Notes: generated by a model from the sequence alone, not told the origin. A stretch of DNA of 42,409 nt from Candidatus Oceanisphaera merdipullorum (GCA_018883865.1 JAHLFI010000035.1:1-42409); one strand, 5' to 3'. Numbered from the stretch's first letter, positions 16,828-24,956 are shown. A program made the numbers and translations.

Positions 16828-17253
16828 ATGCGTAAGCACTTGATAAAATTGCAATATCAGCAGCTGCAAGGCTTGATTGGCCAACGAGATAAGTTGCAGA
16901 TTAAAACCGACGAATTGCGCCGCCAGCAATTAGCATTAGAACAGGCGCGGGCGAAACTGGTCGCGCCACCGCAGCATATCTCGGCCATGAACCTGCTTAA
17001 CCAAGGTCATATTCGCCAGCAACTGGACCGGGTCTTAGTGGGGCATCTGCAACAAGTGCAGATAGCTGAGCAGGATCAGGCCCGCCTCACCCGTTTAAGC
17101 CAAGTACAAGCCGGCAAGGTGAAAGGCTTGGAATTACTGGAGCTAAAACGCGAGCAAGAAGCTCGCCACAAACAACAGCGCCAAGAATGGGAGCAACAAC
17201 TGGAATGGTGCTTGAATTCGAGCCGTAAGCGTAAGCTGGAAGCGATCAGATAA
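16828..17253 (+). CDS. fliJ: Flagellar export chaperone-like protein FliJ
   Basis: 141 residues from ATG 16828, which has GGAG (16818-16821) seven bases upstream; longer in-frame starts lack a ribosome site. The protein is a long charged coiled coil rich in Q, L and R (LQGLIGQRDKLQIKTDELRR), like FliJ, which sits in the FliI hexamer. Sequence alone is weakly diagnostic; the place directly after fliI and the length support it. It faces flgN tail to tail across 31 bases without an evident terminator. Confidence 0.8.
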   Translation: MRKHLIKLQYQQLQGLIGQRDKLQIKTDELRRQQLALEQARAKLVAPPQHISAMNLLNQGHIRQQLDRVLVGHLQQVQIAEQDQARLTRLSQVQAGKVKGLELLELKREQEARHKQQRQEWEQQLEWCLNSSRKRKLEAIR

Positions 17254-17284
17254 AAACGCCACCCCTCTCGCCCCTGCTAAAGGC

Positions 17285-17773
17285 TTACAGCTGAGCGTTG
17301 AACGCTTGAGGAAGGTATTCACTGGGCGTGACGCCCAATCTTTGCTCTAACCATTCTTTCTGGCTGGCCAATAAGCGGCCATTGCTGTCGTTGAGTGCGC
17401 GGCACTGGCGAGCCTGAGTTTGTACTTGTTGCCAGCAGGCCAATAAAGTTTGCGCTAAAGCGGCAGGTAGGCGCTGGCATAAGGCTTCTAGGTTGCTCAT
17501 GCCCAACTCTTGTAGCAACCCATCACGCAACGTGGCCTTATCGGCTAACTCTTCTGTTGTTTGTAATTGGCGCGGGTTATGCGCCAATAAGCCTTGATGA
17601 TCTTGATGGGTCAGCAGGCGCGCCTGTGCCTGCAACAAACGGTGTAAATCCTCATAACCGGCGGCTTCTTGCTCCAATCCTTGCTTAAGGGCCATTAACT
17701 GTTGGCGGATCTGTTGCTGGCGTAATTGTTGCTGGTTGGTTGCTTGGCCGGCCGTAGGCGCTACTTTGCTCAT
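17285..17773 (-). CDS. flgN: Flagellar chaperone FlgN
   Basis: 162 residues, largely alpha-helical and glutamine/leucine rich, with no membrane segment. FlgN is the cytoplasmic chaperone for the hook-filament junction proteins FlgK and FlgL. The C-terminal RALNDSNGRLLASQKEWLEQ is the FlgN-like helix that ends with a hydrophobic-basic tail. It overlaps flgM by four bases (ATGA), the normal flgM-flgN pairing, which strengthens an otherwise low-similarity call. Confidence 0.85.
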   Translation of the reverse strand: MSKVAPTAGQATNQQQLRQQQIRQQLMALKQGLEQEAAGYEDLHRLLQAQARLLTHQDHQGLLAHNPRQLQTTEELADKATLRDGLLQELGMSNLEALCQRLPAALAQTLLACWQQVQTQARQCRALNDSNGRLLASQKEWLEQRLGVTPSEYLPQAFNAQL

Positions 17774-18057
17774 GAACGGTGCAATTCAAGCACGGCTTGA
17801 GAAAGCGCCGCCATATCGAGCGGCAACTCGCCCGCTGCTATGGCTTGGCGCAGGGCCGCTACTTTATCCAGATCCACATCGGGCAGGGCATTGAGTTGCA
17901 GGCTAGCCGCTTGCACTAACCCCAGCTCAGCGCTGAGCTGAGTTTGTGGTGCTGCCGCCGTTTTAACCTGGGGTTTACTGGCCAAGTTTGAGGTGTCTGA
18001 GCTGGTTTTAGTGCTCACCGCGCTGAGCGCTGCCGTTGGCTGCGAGGTAATTTTCAT
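17770..18057 (-). CDS. flgM: Anti-sigma-28 factor FlgM
   Basis: 95 residues from ATG 18057, the usual FlgM size. AAGGCG lies about ten bases upstream. The N-terminal half is disordered (S/T/A/Q/K rich). The C-terminal half is the sigma-28 binding segment: LPDVDLDKVAALRQAIAAGE followed by LPLDMAALSQAVLEL. FlgM holds the lateral sigma factor LafS inactive until the hook is finished and FlgM is exported. It would normally follow flgA, but here 4.3 kb of foreign DNA lies between. A sigma-28 type promoter at 18152-18179 can drive flgM-flgN on its own. Confidence 0.9.
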   Translation of the reverse strand: MKITSQPTAALSAVSTKTSSDTSNLASKPQVKTAAAPQTQLSAELGLVQAASLQLNALPDVDLDKVAALRQAIAAGELPLDMAALSQAVLELHRS

Positions 18058-18089
18058 AATGAGTTCGCCTTCATTTATCTTGTCTGGTG

Positions 18090-18138
18090 ACTGGCGGTGC
18101 GAGCCCCGCAGCACAAGAGTGCGATGCGGGTGGCCAGT
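18090..18138 (-). other. Long stem-loop in the flgM leader
   Basis: ACTGGC (18090-18095) pairs with GCCAGT (18133-18138), CCCGCA (18105-18110) with TGCGGG (18125-18130), and GCAC (18111-18114) with GTGC (18119-18122). The nested stem occupies the 5' leader between the predicted flgM promoter and the flgM start, so it would fold at the head of the mRNA. Confidence 0.55.
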
Positions 18139-18151
18139 GCGTTATTACTGT

Positions 18152-18179
18152 ATAACGACCCTCTTGGCGCTTTACTTTA
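18152..18179 (-). promoter_or_regulatory. Sigma-28 (LafS) type promoter for flgM-flgN
   Basis: Read on the minus strand: TAAAGTAA (18179-18172), 12 bases, GTCGTTAT (18159-18152). The spacing and the CGTTAT core are the same as in four other late promoters in this window. The start of flgM is about 95 bases downstream. Confidence 0.65.
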
Positions 18180-18282
18180 ATGTTATTGCGCAGTGTGAGG
18201 CAAGTTCTCGCATCGCTAAAAAATACCATAACATAAATAGCAGAGCTTGATGAGGGAAACAGTAATGACTGAAATTAAAAAA

Positions 18283-18325
18283 GACTAAAAACCCTGCAAA
18301 CATGCAGATTTTTTAGTCTTCATCA
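18283..18325 (-). terminator. Intrinsic terminator of the ABC transporter operon
   Basis: On the minus strand, GACTAAAAAATCTGC, loop ATGTTT, then GCAGGGTTTTTAGTC form a long stem, followed by TTTTTTAA. It lies between the binding-protein gene stop (18406) and the flgM leader, so it should insulate flgM-flgN from the transporter operon. Confidence 0.8.
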
Positions 18326-18405
18326 GCGTTTATTTTTTAAGGTTATCTTGTCAAAGCCCCAGTCAGTAAGGGCTTAGGCTATTGGCATTGTTAGTTCTAG
18401 ATGGA

Positions 18406-19269
18406 TTACTTTTCCTTAACACCCGTTACCACAATATCCTTCGCTTTTACATCATCACCAAAGGTTGGTTTTAACGTTTTTTCATATGCATCATGGAAGA
18501 AGTTTTCTTTCCCTAGTTTTTCTAATTCATCATTTAACCAATTTAATAATTCCTTGTTTCCTTTTTTTACAGCTGGAGCAATAAAGTCAAGTTCTCCAAT
18601 CTCCTTAATGCCTATAGTGAAATCTGGGTTTTCTTTTCCCCAAGCAAAAAGTAAAGTATTATCATGTGCTAATGCAGCACCCCTACCGTCTTTTAAAGAC
18701 TCGAATGCTTCTGTATTTTGGTCGTATTTTACTTGCTCAATTTCAGGATGATTTTTTGTAAAATAAGCTTCAGCAGTTGTTCCTTTGTTAACCAGCAATT
18801 TCTTGTCTTTTAATTGATCGGTTGATGTGATTTCACCACTTTTAGGTGACACAACACCTATTGACACTTTCATGTAAGGATTGGCAAAGTCTACTTGCTC
18901 AGCTCTTTCTGGTGTTACTGTGAAGTTTGCTAATGTAATATCGACTTTTCCCGCTTTTAGAACATCAACACGACTTTGCGCTTCAGTCAAAACGAATTCT
19001 ACTTTTGATTCATCGCCTAGTAAATCCTTTGCAATTCTTTTCCCTAGCAAAATATCATAACCTTGATTGTCGCCATTTTCATCAATATAACCAAATGGTG
19101 GTTTATCACTGAATACGGCGATACGTAACTTACCTCGCTCTTTAATTTCTTCAATTGTCGATTTAGTTTTCTCTTTTTCTACAATATCATTGCCTGCAGT
19201 ACTTTCACCGCATGCAGCTAAAGCCAATGTTAAAATAAATACACTGGCCATTGATATAGTTTTTTTCAT
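18406..19269 (-). CDS. CjaA-like amino-acid (probably cysteine) ABC transporter binding lipoprotein
   Basis: 287 residues from ATG 19269, which has GGAG eight bases upstream; ATG 19275 is also possible. A lipoprotein signal ends in LALAAC with the lipidated cysteine at 20. The rest is a family 3 solute-binding protein: KRGKLRIAVFSDKPPFGYID, VDITLANFTVTPERAEQVDF, LLVNKGTTAEAYF and ALAHDNTLLFAW. These blocks closely recall Campylobacter CjaA, a cysteine-binding protein, so cysteine uptake is the best guess; another polar amino acid is possible. It is last in a minus-strand operon and clearly more AT-rich than the flagellar genes, which suggests transfer from a low-GC donor. Confidence 0.85.
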   Translation of the reverse strand: MKKTISMASVFILTLALAACGESTAGNDIVEKEKTKSTIEEIKERGKLRIAVFSDKPPFGYIDENGDNQGYDILLGKRIAKDLLGDESKVEFVLTEAQSRVDVLKAGKVDITLANFTVTPERAEQVDFANPYMKVSIGVVSPKSGEITSTDQLKDKKLLVNKGTTAEAYFTKNHPEIEQVKYDQNTEAFESLKDGRGAALAHDNTLLFAWGKENPDFTIGIKEIGELDFIAPAVKKGNKELLNWLNDELEKLGKENFFHDAYEKTLKPTFGDDVKAKDIVVTGVKEK

Positions 19270-19284
19270 TTTCATTACTCCGTC

Positions 19285-20028
19285 TTAATATTTTAATATG
19301 TTTAAAAATTGTTTCGCACGTTCTGTTTTTGGATGGTTAAAAAACTCATCAGGTGTTCCTGTTTCACATGTTTTACCTTTATCCAAAAAAATAATTTCAT
19401 CTGCAACTAACTTTGCAAAATTCATTTCATGCGTAACAATAATCATCGTCATCCCTTGCTCAGCGAGCTGTTGAATAACCTCTAATACTTCTCGAACCAT
19501 CTCTGGATCCAAGGATGCTGTTACTTCGTCGAATAACATAATCTCCGGATTCATACACAAGGCCCTAACGATCGCAATTCTTTGTTTTTGTCCGCCAGAG
19601 AGCTGCCTTGGATAATCATTTTCTCTGTCGGATAGGCCAATTCGTGCAAGTAATTGTCTAGCTTGAATTAAAACTTCTTCTTTAGCTCTTCTTTGTACCT
19701 TGAGTGGGCCTAACAGTATATTGTCAAGTACCGTCATATTAGGAAATAGATCATAACTTTGGAATACCATACCTATCTTTTGACGTACAGTTGCCCAATC
19801 TACCTTTTTATCTGATAAAATCTGCCCATCAAAAATAATATTTCCACCTTGAATATTTTCCAAGCCATTTAAGCACCTTAAAAGTGTACTCTTCCCACAG
19901 CCAGAAGGGCCTAAGATAACGATTACTTTTCCTTTTGGAACTGTTAGGGTAATGTCATTTAAAATTGACTTATCACCATAACTCTTCACTAAATTATTTA
20001 CCTCTAGTAATGAAGGTTGATCAATCAT
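19285..20028 (-). CDS. Amino-acid ABC transporter ATP-binding protein
   Basis: 247 residues, the usual size for a polar amino-acid importer ATPase (GlnQ class). Walker A is GPSGCGKST (40-48), the Q-loop is [16 protein letters not shown], the signature is LSGGQKQR, and Walker B is IMLFDEV with TASLDPE following. The switch histidine is in IIVTHEM. A GGGG-type ribosome site precedes the ATG at 20028. It stands 13 bases after the second permease gene and nine or more before the binding-protein gene. It shares the AT-rich composition of the operon. Confidence 0.93.
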   Translation of the reverse strand: MIDQPSLLEVNNLVKSYGDKSILNDITLTVPKGKVIVILGPSGCGKSTLLRCLNGLENIQGGNIIFDGQILSDKKVDWATVRQKIGMVFQSYDLFPNMTVLDNILLGPLKVQRRAKEEVLIQARQLLARIGLSDRENDYPRQLSGGQKQRIAIVRALCMNPEIMLFDEVTASLDPEMVREVLEVIQQLAEQGMTMIIVTHEMNFAKLVADEIIFLDKGKTCETGTPDEFFNHPKTERAKQFLNILKY

Positions 20029-20041
20029 TTAAACAAGCCCC

Positions 20042-20719
20042 CTAGGTTTCCCATTTAATTTCCAATTTTTTCGAAATTTTTGATAGTGGATAACAAATAA
20101 TGAAATACAATAAAATTATAAAACCATACACAAAAAAAGATGCTGTTGGATTTTTCAAGCTTGAGTGTTCGATTATTTGTTGGGAAACCTTAATCACCTC
20201 TATTACACCAATCATCACCAGTAAAGCCGTTGTTTTAACCATTCTCGTCGCTAAGTTGATTGCTCCTGGTATAGTTCTTTTTATTGCTTGCGGAATTAAA
20301 ATGTACCAATATAGTTGCATGCTGTTTAAGCCAATCGTTTTTCCAGATTCAAGCTGATGTCTTGGCAGTGAGATCAACGCTCCACGGACAATATCGCTCA
20401 TTTCCGCGGCCCCCCATAAACTGAAGACAAGAATAGACACCGTTTCTGCATCTAAGTTAATTTTAAAATTCACAGGGAAAACGTAATAAAAAACAAATAG
20501 CCATACTAAGATTGGTATGACTCTAAATAACTCTAAATAAATTCTGAGAGATATTTTAACTACTTTTGATTTGGATGTGCGAATTGCACCTATTGCAACA
20601 CCTAACGAACAACCTATTAAAATTGAAAATGCAGAAATTCTAGCTGTAACTAGTAACCCTCCCAATAATCGTTGTATATTTGCTCCTTCGAAAAGAACAC
20701 TAATTCCCGAATTCAGCAT
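20042..20719 (-). CDS. Amino-acid ABC transporter permease 2
   Basis: 225 residues with about five membrane helices. The HisM/GlnP-type loop that contacts the ATPase is visible: ESGKTIGLNSMQLYWYILIP followed by QAIKRTIPGA. An N-terminal LLGGLLVTARISAFSILIG helix and ELFRVIPILVWLFVFYYVFP match the family. Its start overlaps the end of the first permease gene by 20 bases, so the two are probably translated together and form a heterodimer. Confidence 0.92.
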   Translation of the reverse strand: MLNSGISVLFEGANIQRLLGGLLVTARISAFSILIGCSLGVAIGAIRTSKSKVVKISLRIYLELFRVIPILVWLFVFYYVFPVNFKINLDAETVSILVFSLWGAAEMSDIVRGALISLPRHQLESGKTIGLNSMQLYWYILIPQAIKRTIPGAINLATRMVKTTALLVMIGVIEVIKVSQQIIEHSSLKNPTASFFVYGFIILLYFIICYPLSKISKKLEIKWET

Positions 20720-21365
20720 AACGTACTCTCCTCTCTAACCAATTTAGAATCAGCGAGATAGGTAACAAAATTATGATGTAACCAATCACAAGCATCAAAA
20801 GTGACTCATTTGTCTTGTAATACATACCTATTAAGTATTTTGTCGTGTTCGTCAGTTCCAATAATGCAATTCCACTAAAAATTGATGTTTCTTTTAATAG
20901 GAAAAGACAGTTCGCTCCTAACGCTGGAATGCTAAAAGAGACAGCCTGCGGTAGGGTAATATAACGAGTTAGCTGTATTTTACTTAAACCAATGGATTTT
21001 CCTGATTCAATTTGGCTGATAGGAACAGCCTCAATTCCTGATCTGAATGCCTCTGACATATAACTTCCTCCCAGAAATGCAAGACCAACAATTGCACATG
21101 TTTCGGCTTCCATAGTTATTCCAATCTTAGGTAGCCCGTAATATAGAAAGAATAACTGAATAAGTAATGGCGTGTTCCTCGATATTTCAATATACCATTT
21201 TATAATGTGCCTTATCACTTTTACTCGATAGTGCTGAATAATGCTACAAGCCAAGCCAATAATGAGGGATAGCAGAATTCCCCATAGTCCAATTTTCAAT
21301 GTTAATAATAATGCCTTTTTATATAAGGGCATCTGCTCAATCATGTAATGCCAATCAAAGTTCAT
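20700..21365 (-). CDS. Amino-acid ABC transporter permease 1
   Basis: 221 residues from ATG 21365; AAAGGA lies ten bases upstream, and a TTG two codons earlier is possible. It contains the LLLTLKIGLWGILLSLIIGL helix, EISRNTPLLIQLFFLYYGLP, and the EAA loop ESGKSIGLSKIQLTRYITLP followed by QAVSFSIPALG. It is the first gene of the four-gene operon permease-permease-ATPase-binding protein. The region upstream, 21366-21500 on the minus strand, is AT-rich and should hold the promoter, but I see no clear -35/-10 pair. Confidence 0.92.
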   Translation of the reverse strand: MNFDWHYMIEQMPLYKKALLLTLKIGLWGILLSLIIGLACSIIQHYRVKVIRHIIKWYIEISRNTPLLIQLFFLYYGLPKIGITMEAETCAIVGLAFLGGSYMSEAFRSGIEAVPISQIESGKSIGLSKIQLTRYITLPQAVSFSIPALGANCLFLLKETSIFSGIALLELTNTTKYLIGMYYKTNESLLMLVIGYIIILLPISLILNWLERRVRYAEFGN

Positions 21366-21371
21366 AAACAA

Positions 21372-22176
21372 CCATTCCTTTAATTGCTCAAGGTTTCCCT
21401 TAAACTTTAAAGTCAGGTCAACCTACTGAACGTTTTTCAATAAAATAAAGAATAAAATCCCTAGTTTATTGACTTTATCTATTGCTTAGGTTTTTGAAGC
21501 TTGGATCAATTAGTAAGCTCACCTAACGCTCAGAAAAAACTCATCCGCTAGCTCTGTCTTTAATGGTGCGGATGCATAATAAACTAAGCTAGCATTGTAC
21601 GACCGAGTTACCCTTCAAAAAGTTCTGTTTTATTATTTCTTAAGCCATGCCCGACATAAAACTATCATCATCTGCTTACAGCTTGAGCAATCTTGAATGA
21701 AATTCGTAGCTGAGTATTGCACTAGTCTGAGCTTGTACCGCAGAAGTTAATGTTAATTAGTATTTTTTATTAGATTGCCTATTGACACTAACTATACTTA
21801 GGCTTGGTGCAACTTAAAAACAACAAATAAATATTTGCATAGCTTTTAAGTGCATATGGAGGAAAAATAAAAAATTAAAATTAACGTTCATTTGAATAAT
21901 AAGTAACACATAAAAATACACGCCACATAAAAAGCACAAAAATCATAATGTGCAATTTAGATGCGTGGGGGTGTTTAACCTTATGGCAAGCCGCGCTAAG
22001 GCTACTGAAACTGCATCTAGTGGTGTTAGCGGCGAACGTCATCCTCTTGCGAGCTGTATTAGCGGGTCGTCATGTTGGATCATTTATTCACATCCAATTA
22101 AACTTTAATATATTCACAATAGCTCCGAGTGCTGATTGATCATCAGCCCTATTAATAGGCGACCTATGATTAGTGG
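21372..22176. other. AT-rich intergenic flank of the ABC operon, no supported gene
   Basis: No convincing coding region. From 21366 to about 21945 the DNA is strongly AT-rich like the transporter operon. It includes an inverted repeat, CATCCGC (21542-21548) with GCGGATG (21568-21574). From about 21950 the composition returns towards that of the flagellar genes. This change marks the likely right-hand edge of the foreign segment. I find no transposase, integrase, tRNA or clear flanking duplication. Confidence 0.55.
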
Positions 22177-22344
22177 ATGCTCAGCACCAGCCACTGGCAC
22201 GCCAAAGCCGCCGCACACCACATTATTGATGGTAAGCGTCATACCCTAATCGCAAACAAAGAGCGGGTATCTGCTGGGCAAGAAATTGACTTATTTATCG
22301 GTAAAAATCGTCTTGGAAGCCAGAGTCGCGCTGCTCGTAAATAA
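22177..22344 (+). pseudogene. Short orphan ORF, possible gene remnant
   Basis: An open frame of 55 codons (ATG 22177, TAA 22342-22344) with a basic, histidine-rich beginning (HWHAKAAAHHIIDGK) and a basic end (GSQSRAARK). It lacks a ribosome site and follows an in-frame TAG at 22171. Its composition is like the host DNA rather than the AT-rich transporter. It may be the 3' end of a gene destroyed when the region was rearranged. I do not recognise the family, and chance is possible. Confidence 0.25.
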
Positions 22345-22398
22345 GAGTCGTGGCTTTCGTGGCTGATATATTTTTAATCTCTTTGATTAGCTCGGCAC

Positions 22399-23403
22399 TT
22401 ATCGCAGCGTCTGCACCTTATTTTTTCCCACTACGCGGGCTTGTATGCGCTTACCGGAGTCGAGGTTTTGCACCGACACCAGCTGGCCTTTACTGGCGTT
22501 GCTTAGCGCCAAACCTTGGGTGCTAACGGCAAAGTTTTCGCCGAGCGCTTCTATGACCACTTGTTCATTTTTTTGTACCAGCCAAAGCGGTGCCAAAATA
22601 GCCGGGTACAAGTGCTGATCCTTGCTCAAGTTACGCAGCAATCGCCGTTTGGGTGGCTGCGGGCTACTGATAAAACCGCGATGCAATTGACTCAGGTTTG
22701 TACTTTGTAGTCGTAGCAGATCGACATTCAACGCTTGATCGCGCTTTAACGACTCAGCCGCCACCCACACCGGCAAACTCACCTTAACCGTTACGCGACC
22801 CCGCAGCGTCCAACCTGACTCATCAATACACGTTAACAAGTAGGGAATGCGCCCCCACGGCTTGGCGTCGGCTTGCGCTACTTCATAGCGCACGGTTTTT
22901 TGGCAGACGGGTAAATGCTCAACACTCGCAGGCAGCCAAGCGCTGAACTCGGCCTGATAAGGCTGCCAGCGCTGTAAAGCCGCATATTCGGTTAGTCGCT
23001 GAGTTGCGGCGGCGATCAATTGGCGACTCAGCATATCCGCCGATCCGGGCTTATGCTCCGGCTTATTCTCTGGTGGCTGTGTCGACGAATGTTGCGCCAC
23101 TGGTTCAGGCTCGCGCTTGGCCGCCAGTTGCGGTTCAGCGGCGATGTCTATGTCCGCTGTGGTTTCGGCTGGTGCCACTGCGTGTGCCTGCTCTTGTGAA
23201 AATTCTTGTGGTAACTCTTTGGCCAACGTTTGTGCTAACTCTTTTGCTAAGAGTGGCGGCGCGCCGAGCAGCATAACGGCCACGAATGTGTACCGTACCC
23301 ACTGGGCGAGGCTGGTGTTTAGGGCTGTAAAATACGCGCTTCCGTGCGGAAAGTGCTGTTCCCTTATTCGGGCGGAAGCAGGCAGGGGTAATTTGTATTT
23401 CAT
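22399..23403 (-). CDS. flgA: Flagellar P-ring assembly chaperone FlgA
   Basis: 334 residues, longer than the usual 220-240. The C-terminal half is the FlgA/SAF-type domain: VKVSLPVWVAAESLKRDQAL, the LLRLQ segment, and LSNASKGQLVSVQNLDSGKRIQARVVG. The N-terminal hydrophobic stretch TFVAVMLLGAPPLLA (about 40-54) looks like a signal peptide with a long leader, so a later non-ATG start is possible. An A/E/P-rich insert lies between 60 and 115. FlgA acts in the periplasm to help FlgI form the P ring. It diverges from flgB across 79 bases. In lateral clusters flgM and flgN follow it; here the ABC operon separates them. Confidence 0.85.
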   Translation of the reverse strand: MKYKLPLPASARIREQHFPHGSAYFTALNTSLAQWVRYTFVAVMLLGAPPLLAKELAQTLAKELPQEFSQEQAHAVAPAETTADIDIAAEPQLAAKREPEPVAQHSSTQPPENKPEHKPGSADMLSRQLIAAATQRLTEYAALQRWQPYQAEFSAWLPASVEHLPVCQKTVRYEVAQADAKPWGRIPYLLTCIDESGWTLRGRVTVKVSLPVWVAAESLKRDQALNVDLLRLQSTNLSQLHRGFISSPQPPKRRLLRNLSKDQHLYPAILAPLWLVQKNEQVVIEALGENFAVSTQGLALSNASKGQLVSVQNLDSGKRIQARVVGKNKVQTLR

Positions 23404-23426
23404 TGATAAATAACAACTTTAATTAG

Positions 23427-23442
23427 TGGCACGGATCTTGAG
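23427..23442 (+). promoter_or_regulatory. Sigma-54 type promoter for flgB operon
   Basis: TGGCACGGATCTTGAG keeps all of TGGCACG and the TTG of the -12 element, with GG (23428) and G (23440) 12 bases apart. The start expected near 23453 lies 30 bases before flgB. It fits LafK control of the rod and hook genes. Confidence 0.78.
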
Positions 23443-23482
23443 TATCGAAGGTGAAGACACACATGGCGTTTAAGGAAATCAC

Positions 23483-23845
23483 ATGGCATTGGGGCTGGAA
23501 AATGCACTGGGCATACATCCGCATGCATTATCGCTCAGGATGGACAGAACACAATTACTGACCAGTAATTTGGCTAATGTCGATACCCCAGGTTATCAGG
23601 CGCGCGACATCGATTATGCGACAGTGTTGCAACAAACAGCGCGCTCACTCGAGCAAGGCGGTCAGGGTGGTCCCAAAGCTGAGTCCTTATATCGTACGCC
23701 TTACCAGCCGTCGCAAGATGGTAACACGGTGGAACTGTCGGTGGAGCAAACGGCCTTTGCCGAAAATGCCATGGACTTTCAAACTAGCCTGACTTTTTTG
23801 AACATTAAATTACGTGGCCTAAATCAAGCCATAGAAGGACGTTGA
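23483..23845 (+). CDS. flgB: Flagellar proximal rod protein FlgB
   Basis: 120 residues. It has the rod signature LTSNLANVDTPGYQARDIDY near residue 30 and the C-terminal NAMDFQTSLTFLNIKLRGLN helix. AAGGA lies six bases before ATG 23483. It begins the flgB-to-flgJ operon behind a sigma-54 promoter. Confidence 0.95.
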   Translation: MALGLENALGIHPHALSLRMDRTQLLTSNLANVDTPGYQARDIDYATVLQQTARSLEQGGQGGPKAESLYRTPYQPSQDGNTVELSVEQTAFAENAMDFQTSLTFLNIKLRGLNQAIEGR

Positions 23846-23846
23846 T

Positions 23847-24266
23847 ATGTCGTTTAGCGCAATTTATGACATAGCCGGCAGTGCGCTGCAGGCGCAAACC
23901 AGCCGCATGAATACCGTGGCTTCTAACCTAGCCAACGCCGGCTCGGTGGCGGCCAGCGAAGAAGAAGCTTATCGCGCCATTAAGCCGGTGTTTGCCACCG
24001 TCTATCAACATACCCAAGCCGGAGAGCTGAGCGGCGCTCAGGTGAGTATTGCCGGTGTGGTGCCCTCCGATCGCCAGCCCGATCAACGCTATCAGCCGGA
24101 ACATCCGTTAGCTAATGAAGAAGGCTATGTGTATTACGCCGGTGTAAACGTGATGGAAGAAATGGCCGACATGATGTCGGCATCTCGCAGTTTTGAGTCG
24201 GCCATCGAAGTGGTCGGTCGCGTGAATAGCATGCAGCAAGGGCTGCTCAATTTAGGGCAGCGTTAA
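23847..24266 (+). CDS. flgC: Flagellar proximal rod protein FlgC
   Basis: 139 residues with the N-terminal rod motif QTSRMNTVASNLANAGSVAA and the C-terminal GVNVMEEMADMMSASRSFES block. It starts one base after the flgB stop and follows GAAGGACG. Length and motifs are standard. Confidence 0.95.
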   Translation: MSFSAIYDIAGSALQAQTSRMNTVASNLANAGSVAASEEEAYRAIKPVFATVYQHTQAGELSGAQVSIAGVVPSDRQPDQRYQPEHPLANEEGYVYYAGVNVMEEMADMMSASRSFESAIEVVGRVNSMQQGLLNLGQR

Positions 24267-24267
24267 G

Positions 24268-24924
24268 ATGACTATCGCAACCGTTAATGGTTTGGATCGC
24301 GCCTCGGGCGCTCAGCAAAAGGGCATAGCGCCGGGTAACGATGTCAACAACTTGCGCAGCGAGTTTTTGCAGATGATGGTGGCGCAAATTAATAACCAAG
24401 ACCCGCTTAATCCGCTCGATGGCACCGAATATGTGTCTCAATTGGCGCAGTTCAGCATGGTAGAAGGCATAGAGCAGATGAAGATGCAGGGGCAGCAGCA
24501 AGCGACCTTGCTCGACACCCTGCAGGTGCTGAGCAGTACTTCTTTAATGGGCAAGCAAGTGTCTGTGCCCACCCAGTCAATCACGCTCGATAAACCGGAA
24601 GCGCTGCACGGCAAAATCATGGTACCGGCCGGTACCGAAAAGCTGACCCTGCAGGTGTATGACCAAAATGGCACCTTGGTAGACGAGCAAGAGTGGTTTA
24701 ACCCTAAGGGCGAGCAAGCTTTTGATTTACCTGAATTAGCCAGTGGTGAGTACGACTTTAAGGTATTGGCGGAGCGCGAAGGCAATGTTTCGCCGTTGGC
24801 GCCCACACTGACGCGCACCGTAGAAAAAGTCACCCTGCCCGGTGGCGGTGGCGACATCATGCTCAGCATTGCGGGTATTGGCCAAGTGTCATTATTTCAG
24901 GTGACTGAGTTCAGTCAGCCTTAA
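24268..24924 (+). CDS. flgD: Flagellar hook capping protein FlgD
   Basis: 218 residues. The FlgD N-terminal signature is clear: LRSEFLQMMVAQINNQDPLN, then GTEYVSQLAQFSMVEGIEQM. The FlgD-type fibronectin-like domain follows (TLQVYDQNGTLVDEQ). FlgD caps the growing hook and is shed when the hook is finished. It starts one base after flgC. Confidence 0.94.
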   Translation: MTIATVNGLDRASGAQQKGIAPGNDVNNLRSEFLQMMVAQINNQDPLNPLDGTEYVSQLAQFSMVEGIEQMKMQGQQQATLLDTLQVLSSTSLMGKQVSVPTQSITLDKPEALHGKIMVPAGTEKLTLQVYDQNGTLVDEQEWFNPKGEQAFDLPELASGEYDFKVLAEREGNVSPLAPTLTRTVEKVTLPGGGGDIMLSIAGIGQVSLFQVTEFSQP

Positions 24925-24956
24925 GTTTAAAATATTAAGCATCAAGGGATTTTATT

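Noticed and set aside
18401-18751. 116-codon plus-strand ORF over the binding-protein gene
   Set aside because: Phe/Ser-rich antisense shadow of an AT-rich gene with clear lipobox and binding-protein motifs on the other strand.
21948-22139. 63-codon ORF with hydrophobic segment (MCNLDAWGCL...)
   Set aside because: No ribosome site, no family that I recognise, and composition shifts within it; likely chance in gene-poor DNA.
18058-22398. Transposase, integrase, tRNA target or integron attC site around the foreign operon
   Set aside because: I looked for these on both strands and saw no coding remnant or recombination-site core that could be defended.
24438-24869. 143-codon antisense ORF over flgD
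   Set aside because: Shadow of a well-supported gene, without conserved features or ribosome site.
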